A DNA stretch of 64,000 nt from Rhodospirillales bacterium (GCA_016710335.1 JADJXQ010000008.1:72067-136066); one strand, 5' to 3'. Shown: positions 44,066 to 54,352, counted from the stretch's first letter. Notes: generated from the letters alone by a model not told the origin. A program made the numbers and translations.

Positions 44066-44898
44066 CCGTTACGCCCCTGTCGACGCTGTTGGCGCGGCCC
44101 GAACACGCTTCGCGCGGACGCAACCTGATCGCCGTCGCCTCCGGCAAGGGCGGTGTCGGCAAGACCTGGCTGGCAATCACCCTCGCCCATGCCTTAGCCG
44201 ATGCCGGTCAGCGGATTCTGCTGTTCGACGGCGACCTCGGCCTCGCCAACGTCGATATCCAGTTGGGCCTGATGCCGAAGCACGACCTCGGCGGCGTTCT
44301 CGCCGGCCGCTTTCCCCTGAGCGAGGCGGTGGTCCGCTTTGAGGATGGGGGGTTCGACATCATCGCCGGCCGCTCCGGCTCGGGCCAGTTGGCGAACGTT
44401 CCGTCACAACGCCTGCAGATCCTGGCGGACGACCTGAGGTCGTTGGCGCACGACTATGATCACGTGATCGTCGATCTTGGCGCCGGTGTCGACCGCACCG
44501 TCCGCCAGCTTTCGCGCATGGCGCCGACGTGCGCCGTGGTAACCACCGACGAGCCGACCTCGCTCACCGACGCCTACGCCTTCGTAAAGGTCACCCATTT
44601 GGACAAGCCGGGCAGCGACATTCGCATCGTCGTCAACATGGCGAGTTCGCTGCGCGCCGGCGAGCGCACCTACAATACGCTCAACAAGGCGTGCGAAGGC
44701 TTTCTGAAGATTTCGCCACCCCTGCTCGGCGTGGTGCGCCGCGACTCATCGGTCCGCGACGCAATCCGCGGCCAGACATCGATCCTGACCCGCTGCCCGT
44801 CCTCCGAGAGCGCCATCGACGTGCACGCCATCGCTGCACGCCTGACCGGCGGCGACGGTGCGGACGTCTTCCCTGCGCTCCGCGGGACGAACCGATGA
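44062..44898 (+). CDS. flhG: MinD-like ATPase FlhG (FleN)
   Basis: Controls flagellar number, usually as FlhF antagonist, 278 residues. The deviant Walker A IAVASGKGGVGKTWLAITLA near residue 22 and the DGDLGLANVDIQLGLMP stretch near 57 are typical of FlhG/FleN. VIVDLGAGVDRTVRQL near 135 is the switch II region. Stop at 44896-44898; it ends the plus-strand run. Together with FlhF it suggests a polar flagellum. Confidence 0.92.
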   Translation: MTVTPLSTLLARPEHASRGRNLIAVASGKGGVGKTWLAITLAHALADAGQRILLFDGDLGLANVDIQLGLMPKHDLGGVLAGRFPLSEAVVRFEDGGFDIIAGRSGSGQLANVPSQRLQILADDLRSLAHDYDHVIVDLGAGVDRTVRQLSRMAPTCAVVTTDEPTSLTDAYAFVKVTHLDKPGSDIRIVVNMASSLRAGERTYNTLNKACEGFLKISPPLLGVVRRDSSVRDAIRGQTSILTRCPSSESAIDVHAIAARLTGGDGADVFPALRGTNR

Positions 44899-45020
44899 GC
44901 AATCGGCAGCAACCGCTCCGCCGACGGCGGATAGGAACGCCGGCGCTATCGGCCGAGCGCTGCCGGAGCCGAATGAGAATGGGGTCGCGCTGATCGCCTG
45001 CAGGCGGCTACGCGTGGCGC

Positions 45021-45446
45021 TCAGCCTTCGGCACGCCGCAGATGGCCGTTAACGCCAATTTCATCGAGGGCCGCTTGTTCGGCCCGCGCCGCGGCGGTGG
45101 CGCGCTGGCGGTCGCGGCGTTCCTGAGCGGTTTGCAGGGTGCAAAGCTCCCGATAGGCGGATGAAAGCCCGTCGCGGGCGGCGTAGATACGGCCCTCGAT
45201 CACGGCGATGTCGCCGGAGAGGCGTTCCCTGCGGGCCACAGCTTCACACACGAACGCTCCGTAGGCCAGACCAGCGAGCACCGGATCCGACCGGGCTGCG
45301 AGGCGCTCCTGGGCGAGACGATGATCGAGCGCGACGCGGTGCGCTTCCAGATCCTCGCTGCGCCTGAGGAGATTGGCGAGGTGGCGTTGCCGCTCATCGA
45401 CACGCGACTTGGCGAGGCGGATCAGGCTGTGCAGGTCATGGGCCAT
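45021..45446 (-). CDS. fliJ: FliJ-like export chaperone
   Basis: A 141-residue protein that is almost entirely charged coiled coil (Arg/Ala/Leu/Glu-rich heptads, for example LANLLRRSEDLEAHRVALDH). Size, composition and position 31 bases after fliI fit FliJ, the central stalk of the export ATPase. Sequence motifs are weak in this family, so the call rests largely on context. Confidence 0.75.
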   Translation of the reverse strand: MAHDLHSLIRLAKSRVDERQRHLANLLRRSEDLEAHRVALDHRLAQERLAARSDPVLAGLAYGAFVCEAVARRERLSGDIAVIEGRIYAARDGLSSAYRELCTLQTAQERRDRQRATAAARAEQAALDEIGVNGHLRRAEG

Positions 45447-45477
45447 CGTCGGTCCCGCTCCGGGTTCAGCGTTTCGC

Positions 45478-46809
45478 TCAGGTGTGGACGGGCATGCCGA
45501 GGAGGGTCGCCAGCGAGGCGTAGCCGTCGGCGAGGCTGGTGCGCTCTTCCTTGGCCTGGCGCAGGAAGTCCTCGATGCCCGGGATGTGGATAACGGCCTC
45601 GTCCACTTGGGCGTCGCTGCCTTTGCGGTAGGCTCCGAGGCGGATCAGTTCGGCCATGTCCTCGTAGGTCGCCATCAGCCGCCGCGCCCGTTGAATGACG
45701 GCGTTCTCCGCTTCGCTGTTGCAGCCCGGCAGGGTGCGCGAGACGCTGCGCAGCACATTGATCGCCGGAAAACGGCCGCGTTCGGCGATGGCACGATCCA
45801 GAACGATGTGGCCGTCGAGGATGCCGCGGACGGCGTCGGCGATCGGCTCGTTATGGTCGTCGCCTTCGACGAGAACTGTGAACAGGCCGGTGATGCTGCC
45901 CTGCCCTTCGCCGCCGGGGCCGGCCCGCTCCAAAAGCCGCGGCAGTTCGGCGAACACCGACGGCGGATAGCCCTTGGTGGTCGGCGGCTCGCCGGCGGAG
46001 AGGCCGATCTCGCGCTGGGCCATGGCGAAGCGGGTGACGCTGTCCATCAGGCACAACACGTCGCACTGCCGGTCCCGGAAGAACTCGGCGACGGCCATCG
46101 TCGTGTACGCCGCCTGGCGTCGCACCAGCGGGGGTTCGTCCGAGGTGGCGACCACGACGACGCTTCGCGCCATGCCGTCCGCGCCGAGGTCGTCCTCGAT
46201 GAACTCCCGCGCCTCGCGGCCGCGCTCGCCGATCAGGCCGATGACGCTGACCTCGGCCTCCGTGTGGCGCGCCATCATCGACAGCACCGTCGACTTGCCG
46301 ACGCCTGAGCCGGAGAAGATGCCCATGCGCTGGCCGCGGCAGCAGGTGAGGAAGGTGTTGATGGCGCGGACGCCGAGATCGATCTTGCCGCCGACGCGAC
46401 GCCGCGCGTGGGCCGCCGGCGGCGACGCTTGCACGGCGTAGGGCTGGGAGCCGAGAGGCAACGGGCCCTTGCCATCGACCGGGCGGCCGAAGGCGTCGAT
46501 GGTGCGTCCGAGCCAGCCGGGGTGCGGGTAGATCACCGGCCCCGAAGTCGCCATTTCGACGCGACAGCCGAGACCGATGCCGGCCAGCGCCGCAAACGGC
46601 ATGACCAGCGCCCGCCCGCTGCGGAACCCGATCACCTCGGCGTGCACGGGGCGGCCGTGGCGCGCCACCACGCGGCAGTGGTCGCCGATGGAGAGGCACC
46701 CATCGAGGCCCTCGACCTCGACCAGCAGCCCGACGACGGCAGCGACCTTCCCGCAAACGGTGTGCTCGGGAAGCCGCTCTATCTGTTGCACGATGCTGTC
46801 GATCAACAT
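45478..46809 (-). CDS. fliI: Flagellum-specific export ATPase FliI
   Basis: Hexameric ATPase of the export apparatus, 443 residues. Walker A GIFSGSGVGKSTVL near residue 165, Walker B VLCLMDSVTRFAMAQREIGL near 250 and GEPPTTKGYPPSVFAELPRL near 275 are the diagnostic blocks shared with F1-beta-like secretion ATPases. The first 90 residues form the small beta-barrel. Divergent from ctrA, a neighbourhood seen in other alphaproteobacteria. Confidence 0.96.
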   Translation of the reverse strand: MLIDSIVQQIERLPEHTVCGKVAAVVGLLVEVEGLDGCLSIGDHCRVVARHGRPVHAEVIGFRSGRALVMPFAALAGIGLGCRVEMATSGPVIYPHPGWLGRTIDAFGRPVDGKGPLPLGSQPYAVQASPPAAHARRRVGGKIDLGVRAINTFLTCCRGQRMGIFSGSGVGKSTVLSMMARHTEAEVSVIGLIGERGREAREFIEDDLGADGMARSVVVVATSDEPPLVRRQAAYTTMAVAEFFRDRQCDVLCLMDSVTRFAMAQREIGLSAGEPPTTKGYPPSVFAELPRLLERAGPGGEGQGSITGLFTVLVEGDDHNEPIADAVRGILDGHIVLDRAIAERGRFPAINVLRSVSRTLPGCNSEAENAVIQRARRLMATYEDMAELIRLGAYRKGSDAQVDEAVIHIPGIEDFLRQAKEERTSLADGYASLATLLGMPVHT

Positions 46810-46912
46810 GCCGTGGTTCGCTTCCCTGCGGACTTCGTATGTATGTCAGCGCCTTACGGACGATTGGCAGCGCCAGTCGACGTCCATGTAACTCTCATAA
46901 GGTGTATTTTTC

Positions 46913-46985
46913 GTTAGCAAACACTTTTGGCTTGCACTCCAAACGGGGGTTTAGTACAACCTCTCATGGTTAATGAACACTAAGT
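46913..46985. promoter_or_regulatory. Candidate control region of ctrA
   Basis: The 193-base gap between fliI and ctrA is AT-richer than its surroundings. It contains TTAGCAAACACTTTT (46914-46928), of form TTAG-N7-TTTT, and TTAATGAACACTAAG near 46970-46984, of form TTAA-N7-TAAG. Both are weak matches to the CtrA box and could reflect autoregulation, as in Caulobacter. Neither is convincing on its own. Confidence 0.3.
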
Positions 46986-47002
46986 ACCCGTGGAGATAGC
47001 AA

Positions 47003-47716
<714 letters not shown>

Positions 47717-47759
47717 GCCGGCCGATGGCGCGCCGGCAGACTGGAGGTTGTCGGGAAAA

Positions 47760-48515
47760 TCACTGGGGCGGGGAGGCCGGCGACCGCAGTTGGGCCGCGT
47801 CCTCCAGCGCCGCCAGGCAGCCGACCGCGTACGTAAACCTGCCGGCTATGGCTTCCGGGCTTTCGCGCTCACGGCCGTCCGGCCGGGCCGCGGGCTCCAC
47901 CGTCTCAACGCTTACCCCGGCCTCGGCAAGGAAATCCACCAGCGTGAAGGTGTCGACGGCGATCCCGATGGTGTTCTCTTTGACCGCCTTGGCGACCATC
48001 ATCCCTACCAGCGCCCCCTGCGCATCGACCAGAGGGCTGCCGCTGTCGCCGACGATGATCGGGCGCTCCGCCCGCACCACCAGCTTGTCGCCAAGGTTTT
48101 CGGCGTATCCTGCGAAGCGCGCGTGCACGACGCGAAGCTGGTCGTCCCCGGCGCGGCGCCGCACCATGGTCAGCGGCCCCCGCAATGACGCCGATGGCCG
48201 CATCGGGAAATACGCGAAGGCGGGATTTCCGCGCTTCGCACGCAACAGCGACACGTCCAGTTTGCGCGACGACGCGACCCGTTCCAACGGCAGCCGCCCC
48301 TCCTCCGTCTCCACGTAAGGCGCCGGGCATTTCCGAACGGCGTGGTCGGCAGACAGAAAGTCGCCGTCGGCGCTGACGAAGAACCCCGACGCCGCGGCCG
48401 GCTCTGCGGCCAACATGACCGCCAGCGCCAGCGCCACCCGCGCCACGCCACCCCCCCGGGTGCGACGCCCGCCCCGGCACCGCCACGCGGACAGCACCCT
48501 CGCCGTCATAAGCAT
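47760..48515 (-). CDS. Secreted trypsin-like serine protease (S1 family)
   Basis: A 251-residue protein. The N terminus has an Arg-rich start and a hydrophobic stretch (VALALAVMLAAEPAAA) likely to be a signal peptide ending near residue 40. The S1-type triad can be read as His in FLSADHAVRKC, Asp in RKLDVSLLRA and Ser in VGDSGSPLVDAQG. The chosen ATG at 48515 follows GAGGGAA; another Met is two codons later. It converges on ctrA with 43 bases between. Substrate unknown; HtrA-like PDZ domains are absent. Confidence 0.78.
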   Translation of the reverse strand: MLMTARVLSAWRCRGGRRTRGGGVARVALALAVMLAAEPAAASGFFVSADGDFLSADHAVRKCPAPYVETEEGRLPLERVASSRKLDVSLLRAKRGNPAFAYFPMRPSASLRGPLTMVRRRAGDDQLRVVHARFAGYAENLGDKLVVRAERPIIVGDSGSPLVDAQGALVGMMVAKAVKENTIGIAVDTFTLVDFLAEAGVSVETVEPAARPDGRERESPEAIAGRFTYAVGCLAALEDAAQLRSPASPPQ

Positions 48516-48597
48516 TGCTGTTCCCTCGCCCACGCTGAATTGTAGCGCCCGCCCGCGGACGCGCAAGCCGCCCGCAGCGCTCCCCTCGCCCGTTTGC

Positions 48598-49692
48598 TCA
48601 CGCGATCGTGAAGCCGGGAGGCACCGGAAGATCCGCATGGGCGATGACCAAAGCTTTGAACAGCGACCCCATCGCGTCGGGATGCACGAGGCGGTGCAGT
48701 GCCGCCGCCACGTCCCGACGCTGCTCGGGTGTCGCCGACGCCGCCAGGGCTCGGGCCCTGCTCTCGATGCCGAGGCGTTGCAGGAACGCGCCTTGATCCA
48801 CCGGGCCATGGATGCGCGCGCCGGCGGCGCCGGCCGCCGTTGCCAGCGCCGCGAAATCCACATGCGCCGTCAGATCCGCCTCGCCGGGCCGCTCGAGCAC
48901 GTCATGGAAGGCGTGGCGGCGCACGGCCTGCAGGGTGTCGCCGGGGGCGGATGCCGGGTGGCCATAATCGATGATCAGGGCGGCGCCGCCGCACACGGCG
49001 ACGCGGACGCCGACCTCGGCGGCGAGCGCAGAGCGGGCGGGGGAGAGCTCTACGATCTGCCCGGGAGCAGCCGCCGCCAGCGCCGGCGGTAACGGCGGCG
49101 GGGACGCGACGTTCTCGATGAATGCCAGTTCCCGGCCGGAGGCATCGAGCCCGACCCGCCGTTCGAACCAGCCCTCGGCGCGGCGCACATACTGGCAGAT
49201 GGGCAGGGCGTCGAACAGTTCGTTTGCGACAATCAGGATGGGACCGTCAGGAACCGAAGCGAAGCTCTCGTGCCAACAGCACCGGCGCTCGGGCACGCTG
49301 TGGCTCAGCGCCTTCCGCTGCGTAGCTCTCAGAGCCGGACTCGTTTCAACCAGATGCACGCGGGCGGCGGCCGCGAACGCCGGCGTGGTGCGCATCGCGG
49401 CGCGCAGCGCGTCGACCATCAGGGTGCCGCGGCCCGGCCCGATTTCGCAGACAATCACTTCGGCCGGCGCGCCCATGCTCTGCCACACCAGCGCGCAACA
49501 TATCCCGATCAGTTCGCCGAACATCTGCGACACCTCGGGGGCGGTGATGAAATCGCCCTGGCGGCCGAAGACATCGCCGCGCCGGTAATAGCCGTGGCGG
49601 GGATGAAAGAGTGCCAGCTCCATGTATTCGGCGATGGTGATCGGCCCGCGGTCCCGGATGCGGCGGCGGATCAGGCCGGGAAGCGGCGTCAC
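48598..49692 (-). CDS. MidA-family SAM-dependent methyltransferase (NDUFAF7-like)
   Basis: A 364-residue DUF185 protein. GPITIAEYMELALFHPRHGY near residue 16, then the SAM-binding EVIVCEIGPGRGTLMVDALR near 80 and VANELFDALPICQYV near 150 are characteristic. The mitochondrial relative NDUFAF7 methylates an arginine of complex I; the bacterial substrate is not settled. GTG at 49692 overlaps the lgt stop (GTGA), and lgt-midA pairs are common in alphaproteobacteria. Confidence 0.88.
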   Translation of the reverse strand: MTPLPGLIRRRIRDRGPITIAEYMELALFHPRHGYYRRGDVFGRQGDFITAPEVSQMFGELIGICCALVWQSMGAPAEVIVCEIGPGRGTLMVDALRAAMRTTPAFAAAARVHLVETSPALRATQRKALSHSVPERRCCWHESFASVPDGPILIVANELFDALPICQYVRRAEGWFERRVGLDASGRELAFIENVASPPPLPPALAAAAPGQIVELSPARSALAAEVGVRVAVCGGAALIIDYGHPASAPGDTLQAVRRHAFHDVLERPGEADLTAHVDFAALATAAGAAGARIHGPVDQGAFLQRLGIESRARALAASATPEQRRDVAAALHRLVHPDAMGSLFKALVIAHADLPVPPGFTIA

Positions 49693-50573
49693 TGCGCGCC
49701 CTGCCGCCGCTCCTTTGCCGGCGCCGCGTCTTCCGGCGGCGCCGGTTGCGCCCGGGCGCGGATGATCAGATAGAGCCCGAACAGCACCATCGGCACGCTG
49801 AACCATTGGCCGGTGGTGGTGCCGGCAAGGAGGAAGCCGACACCAGGGTCGGCGTCCCGAAACATTTCCACGAAGGCGCGAAACACACCGTAGCCGATCA
49901 GGAACGTCCCCGACAACACGCCGAAGCGCCGCCGCACCGCTTCGCTGCGCCACAGCAGCAACAGGATCACCAGCAACGCCGCGCCCTCGAGGCCGGCCTC
50001 GTAGAGCTGGCTGGGATGGCGCGGCTCCGGCCCGCCGTGGGGGAACACCATCGCCCACGGCACGTCGGTCGCGCGTCCGTAGAGCTCGCCGTTGATGAAA
50101 TTGGCGAGGCGGCCGAACAACAGGCCGACGGGCGTGACGCAGGCGAGCAGATCGGTGAACGCGAGGAACGGCAGCTTTCCGTGGCGGCAGAACAGCAAAG
50201 CGGCGATGATCACCCCGATCAGGCCGCCGTGGAACGCCATTCCCCCCTGCCAGATCGCCAACATCGCCAGTGGATCGGCCCGGTACGGCCCGCCTTCGTA
50301 GAAGATCAGCGCAAACAGAACGAAGCCGATCCGGCCGCCGAGGATGATGCCGACCGTCGCCCAGACGATAAAGTCATCGAACGCGTGTGGCGGTACCGCC
50401 CGCGGCGGCGCCTTGGCTAGCCGGCGAACGATGCGCCAGCCGAGCAGGATGCTGACGATGTACGCCAATGCATACCAGCGGATGGCGATCGGCAGGACGA
50501 AGCTGCCGATCTCGATGGTTCCGAAGTCGACCGCTACGGGATCGATGATCGGATAGGGCAACACGGGCAGCAT
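49689..50573 (-). CDS. lgt: Prolipoprotein diacylglyceryl transferase
   Basis: Inner-membrane enzyme that attaches diacylglyceryl to the lipobox Cys of prolipoproteins, 294 residues with about seven membrane segments. The Lgt signature GRLANFINGELYGR near residue 148 and the HGGL motif (GGMAFHGGLIGV near 110) are present. The C-terminal tail is Ala/Pro/Glu-rich. Overlaps midA, so both are likely on one transcript. Confidence 0.95.
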   Translation of the reverse strand: MLPVLPYPIIDPVAVDFGTIEIGSFVLPIAIRWYALAYIVSILLGWRIVRRLAKAPPRAVPPHAFDDFIVWATVGIILGGRIGFVLFALIFYEGGPYRADPLAMLAIWQGGMAFHGGLIGVIIAALLFCRHGKLPFLAFTDLLACVTPVGLLFGRLANFINGELYGRATDVPWAMVFPHGGPEPRHPSQLYEAGLEGAALLVILLLLWRSEAVRRRFGVLSGTFLIGYGVFRAFVEMFRDADPGVGFLLAGTTTGQWFSVPMVLFGLYLIIRARAQPAPPEDAAPAKERRQGAQ

Positions 50574-50709
50574 CGGCGGGACCTCGGCGGAGGGGCGGCT
50601 TGGCTGACAACCATCCGCCCTCTCCTATCGGTAGCGGCCGTTGGAGTCCAGCCCGGTCCTGACGTCCTGACCCGACGTACGGGTTGCTGGTAGAACCGAG
50701 CGCGCGGCG

Positions 50710-53700
50710 TTACGAAGCCGCGGCCGCGGATTGGGGAGCGGGCGCCGCCGCGTCGGGAGCGGTTGGATCCGGTGCCAACCGCGGCGGCGGCGCCGCGGCG
50801 TCCTGATCCCGATTCGACGGCGGCAGCAGGGTTTGCTGCTCCTCGCCGGCGCTGGCCCGCATCAGCCATTCGCGGGCGCGGGCCAGATCCCCGTGCTCAC
50901 CCTCCTCCAGCCGCGCCATCAGGCGGCACACTCGTGGCGGCGCCTTGTCGTCCGCCACCGGCTCCAACTGCGCCCGGGCGTCACTCCATTGCTTTGCCTC
51001 CAGCGCGGCAGTCGCGATCAGGAGGCGGCTTTCGAGGTGCTGGGGCCTCCGCGCCGCCAGCCGTTTGGCGGCGGCCAGCCATGCATCCGCGCTGTCGGCT
51101 TGGCGCGCCTTGCGATATCGGTCGGCCAATACGGGATCCGGATGGTCTTGCCACGCGCCCTCCAGGACCTTGGCGGCCTTGCCCTGGCGACCCTCGGCCA
51201 TGAGCAGGTCTACCCAGCGCAATGCCGCGGACGACAGAGATGGATCCATTTGATAGGCCTTGCGCGCCAACTTTATTGCTTCCGGGCCGCTTGCCTGTTG
51301 GCTCAATTGATAATGGATCTCGGCGTGCTGCCGCTCGGCCACTTCCGGAGGGATCAGCTTGAGGCGACGCGACTCGTTGAGGGTGATCTGCGCGTCGTGC
51401 CAGCGGCCGGTGCGCTTCTGCAGATCATACAAGGTCTTGACCACCCACTCGCTGCGCGGATTGAGGCGATAGGCGCGACGCGCCAGCTTCAGCGACTCGT
51501 CCCAGTCCTCGCGCCGCATGGCTTGGCTCAACAGTCCGCGAACGCCAAGGAATTCTGTGTCGCGGCGCTCCGTCATCGCGGCGAAGTAGCGACCCGCGGC
51601 CTGCTCGTCACCTTCCAACTGCGCCGCCTGCGCCGACAGCAGCAAGGTCAGAGACGCATCCTCGATGCGCGCGCTCGCCCGCTGCGCCTGCCGATGGGCG
51701 GCGCTGGCATCGCCGGCGGCCACGGCGACCAGACCGCGGCTGAGGGCCTTCTCACCCTTGCGGCGTCGCCGCGCCTGGTGACTGCGCCACAACCGCCGCG
51801 GCATCCGCATCAGCGACCACCAGATGCGGTACAGAAGGGCCGCGACGATCACCAACAGGATGATGAACGCCAAGACGACGGAGACCGAAGTCTCGACCTG
51901 ATAGCCCATCCACTCGAACGAAGCTGTTCCGGGGTTGCCTACGAGCCACCACGCCAGCAAGGCGATGGCGCCGATGATAATAAAAGCAAGGATCCAGCGG
52001 ATCATCGTCTCAGCCCCCGTTGTCGACAGCAGCGAGATGACGCGCACCTGCACGCGCTCCATGACGTCGCCCGCGGTCACCCGCGCCCGTGCATCGGCTA
52101 TCCACTCCGCCGCGGCCTCGCCGGGCGCCCCCTGCAGCCCCTCCAGCGCCGTGACAGCGCCCTTGAGATCGCCCTCCGTTAGGCTTCGCTCGGCACGGGA
52201 CAAGACGGCGTCGACGCCGCCCCCCTGCGCGGCGGCCTCGCCGGTGCGGCGGATGGAAACCAGCGATTGCAGGCGGTTCATCACCCGCGATTGCCACCCG
52301 TCGTCCTCCACGCGCGTGTCCGCCCGAACCACGGCCTCCGAAACATCGGAGAACCGGCGGTAGAGGTCGGCGGCGGTGGGAATACCGCTGTCAGCGTAAG
52401 GCTCCAGCGCCGCCAGAGCCTCACCCAACTCGGCGTCGTCGGGCACCGCCTGCTTCAGCGCTTCCAGTTCATCCGCGAACGGATTCGATCCATCGAGCGC
52501 TTGATTGAGTCCGCTCAAAGCGACCGCCGTGGCGGTGGCGCGGGCGGCCTTCTGTTCGGCTTCGCGGGAAGACGCTTCCAGCGCTGCCAATCGCTGCTCG
52601 AGAGCGGGAACCCCCTGAAGCCGCTGCTCGACCCCTTGCATCTCCTTCTGCAGACCCTCGATGACACCGACCTGCTCCACGAGGACAGTTGTCTGGGATA
52701 CTTGCGATTCCAGCTGATCGAGCCGGCCCGACACCTCCGGCGACAGCGTCGCGTGCTGCTGCTGCGCCGCCTCGGCGGCCGAGCGCACCGCGTTCAGTTC
52801 GCTCTCAAGCGAACCGAGACGGTCGGTGACGCTGGAGACCAGTCGCGCCAAGTCTTGGGCTTCGGCCTGCAAAGCTGCCAGCTCCTCACCGGACTGGCCG
52901 AGGGTTTCGGCAGCGGCGCGCTCCGCAATCGCCTGTTCGAGCGAATTGATCCGGCTCGCGAGCGCGTCGAGTTGCGGAAGCGCCTCGGTTGCCGACATGC
53001 CCCGTTGCTGCTCCACGCTGCCCGTTTCCGGCTCCTGGGTAACCTCATCGGACGCAGGCTCCTGTTGCGGAGCGGACTGGCCGGCTTCAGCCGACGGCGC
53101 CGCGCCGGCCTGCTCCGCGGCAGCCTGCTCCGCGGCCGCCTGTTCCGCAGCGTCCTGCTCCTCCGCCGCCTGTTCCGTCGGCGTCTGGTCGGCGGGCGCC
53201 GGCGCGCCGACAGTATCCGCCGCTTGCTCAGCCGGCGCCTGTTGCGTCTCTTCCGGCGAAGCGACCTGTTGTGAGTCGGTTGGCTCCCGGGATGGTTCAA
53301 CGGCCGGCGATGGTTCTGCGTCTGCGGTCGATGCAGGAGGCGCTGGCTCGTCCGCGGGCGGTACGCCCGGTTCCGGCGGCGCCTCGCGGCCGAACGTCGT
53401 GGGTGCGGCCGGTGCTTCAGCGGGTTCGGCGGGAGGAGCCTCCTCGCTGGTGGTGGTCGACCCGGTCAAGCCGGCGACGCTACCGCTGATGGACGCGTGG
53501 AGATCGTTCGCTTGGTTGCGAAGATCGGGAGGCAGCGCCGCCTGCCACCGTGGGAACGTAAGGTATGCGCCGACGGCAACGACCAGAAGAACGACCAACA
53601 ACCAGAAAAGCGTGCCGAGGCAACCGCGTCCCTTCTTCGTCGGCGGCGACCCCCGCTCGTTCGTCGGCGGCGACCCCCGCTCGGGCCCGGCCGGAGCGCC

Positions 53701-54210
53701 CGAGGACGCAGCGCCTCCATCCGGCTGCGTGTCCTCGGGAGGTCGAACGGCAGCACGCTCGCGTCTAGCGGAGCCCGCCGAACCTCCGGCGGCCGCCGCC
53801 GCACCGCCCTTGGTGGACGGCACACGTGTGGTCGTGACCGGCTTGCGAACAACCGGATCGTCGCCTCCGACCTGTTTCGAAGCATCCGCTGCCGCCCTAT
53901 CCTCAACAGGCGGCACGTCACCCGGTGCCACGGGCTCGCTCGCGGGAGGCGTGTCATCAGCAGGAGGCGCGCCGCTCTTGCCGCTCTCGCCAGTCGGTTG
54001 ACCAGCCTCGGGTTGCACAACGGGTGGGTCGAGCGCTGCAGGCTGTTCTCCCGCCGCCGGCTCGTCGATCGGCCTCGGCTCTCCCGCCGCCTCTTGTGTC
54101 GGCTTCTTCTCTCCCGCCGAGTCTTCCGTCGGCCTCGGCGCCGGGTCCCTGGCCTCGGGCTTCACACCCCGCTCGGGTCGCGCATCCTTCTTGGGTGTGT
54201 CGTCAGTCAT
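50710..54210 (-). CDS. Fusion of Mic60/mitofilin-like protein with HemY
   Basis: One uninterrupted 1166-residue frame combines two proteins that are normally separate neighbours. Residues 1-735 resemble alphaproteobacterial Mic60 (COG4223): an acidic Pro/Ala-rich stretch, a membrane helix near 200 (TLFWLLVVLLVVAVGAYLTF), a long coiled coil (about 400-570) and a mitofilin C-terminal domain (AVPDDAELGEALAALEPYAD). Residues 736-1166 are HemY: MIRWILAFIIIG membrane segments, then TPR-like repeats (RREDWDESLKLARRAYRLNP). The start ATG at 54210 follows AAGGGGCGGGG. An ATG at 52005 could restart translation of HemY alone. It lies downstream of hemD as in relatives. Confidence 0.85.
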   Translation of the reverse strand: MTDDTPKKDARPERGVKPEARDPAPRPTEDSAGEKKPTQEAAGEPRPIDEPAAGEQPAALDPPVVQPEAGQPTGESGKSGAPPADDTPPASEPVAPGDVPPVEDRAAADASKQVGGDDPVVRKPVTTTRVPSTKGGAAAAAGGSAGSARRERAAVRPPEDTQPDGGAASSGAPAGPERGSPPTNERGSPPTKKGRGCLGTLFWLLVVLLVVAVGAYLTFPRWQAALPPDLRNQANDLHASISGSVAGLTGSTTTSEEAPPAEPAEAPAAPTTFGREAPPEPGVPPADEPAPPASTADAEPSPAVEPSREPTDSQQVASPEETQQAPAEQAADTVGAPAPADQTPTEQAAEEQDAAEQAAAEQAAAEQAGAAPSAEAGQSAPQQEPASDEVTQEPETGSVEQQRGMSATEALPQLDALASRINSLEQAIAERAAAETLGQSGEELAALQAEAQDLARLVSSVTDRLGSLESELNAVRSAAEAAQQQHATLSPEVSGRLDQLESQVSQTTVLVEQVGVIEGLQKEMQGVEQRLQGVPALEQRLAALEASSREAEQKAARATATAVALSGLNQALDGSNPFADELEALKQAVPDDAELGEALAALEPYADSGIPTAADLYRRFSDVSEAVVRADTRVEDDGWQSRVMNRLQSLVSIRRTGEAAAQGGGVDAVLSRAERSLTEGDLKGAVTALEGLQGAPGEAAAEWIADARARVTAGDVMERVQVRVISLLSTTGAETMIRWILAFIIIGAIALLAWWLVGNPGTASFEWMGYQVETSVSVVLAFIILLVIVAALLYRIWWSLMRMPRRLWRSHQARRRRKGEKALSRGLVAVAAGDASAAHRQAQRASARIEDASLTLLLSAQAAQLEGDEQAAGRYFAAMTERRDTEFLGVRGLLSQAMRREDWDESLKLARRAYRLNPRSEWVVKTLYDLQKRTGRWHDAQITLNESRRLKLIPPEVAERQHAEIHYQLSQQASGPEAIKLARKAYQMDPSLSSAALRWVDLLMAEGRQGKAAKVLEGAWQDHPDPVLADRYRKARQADSADAWLAAAKRLAARRPQHLESRLLIATAALEAKQWSDARAQLEPVADDKAPPRVCRLMARLEEGEHGDLARAREWLMRASAGEEQQTLLPPSNRDQDAAAPPPRLAPDPTAPDAAAPAPQSAAAAS

Positions 54211-54302
54211 CCCCCGCCCCTTTGGCTCGTTGCCCCGGATTACGTCTTCTGCGCGCACAATACCAAGGAACAGACGGTTGTGTGGAGACAAAACTTGCTT
54301 AT

Positions 54303-54347
54303 CACCGCTGGACGGTGCGACCTCCCACCGCTGGACGGTGCGACCTC
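54303..54347. repeat. Two tandem hairpin units between hemD and the fusion gene
   Basis: The 22 bases CACCGCTGGACGGTGCGACC plus TC occur at 54303-54324 and again at 54326-54347 (period 23). Each unit contains CACCG-CTGGA-CGGTG, a five-base stem. It fills most of the 142-base spacer and may pair or bind a factor in the mRNA; it has no T run. Confidence 0.75.
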
Positions 54348-54352
54348 GTGCC

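Noticed and set aside
44895..44996. 33-codon ORF after flhG
   Set aside because: Arg-rich, no ribosome site and no recognisable motif; probably chance.
46913..46985. CtrA boxes before ctrA as firm autoregulatory sites
   Set aside because: Both candidates miss two or more bases of the TTAA-N7-TTAA consensus; listed only as a low-confidence region.
53080..53200. CRISPR-like or tandem DNA repeat in the Ala/Glu/Gln-rich part of the Mic60-like gene
   Set aside because: Units are short coding repeats of the AAAEQ type within a disordered region, without spacers.
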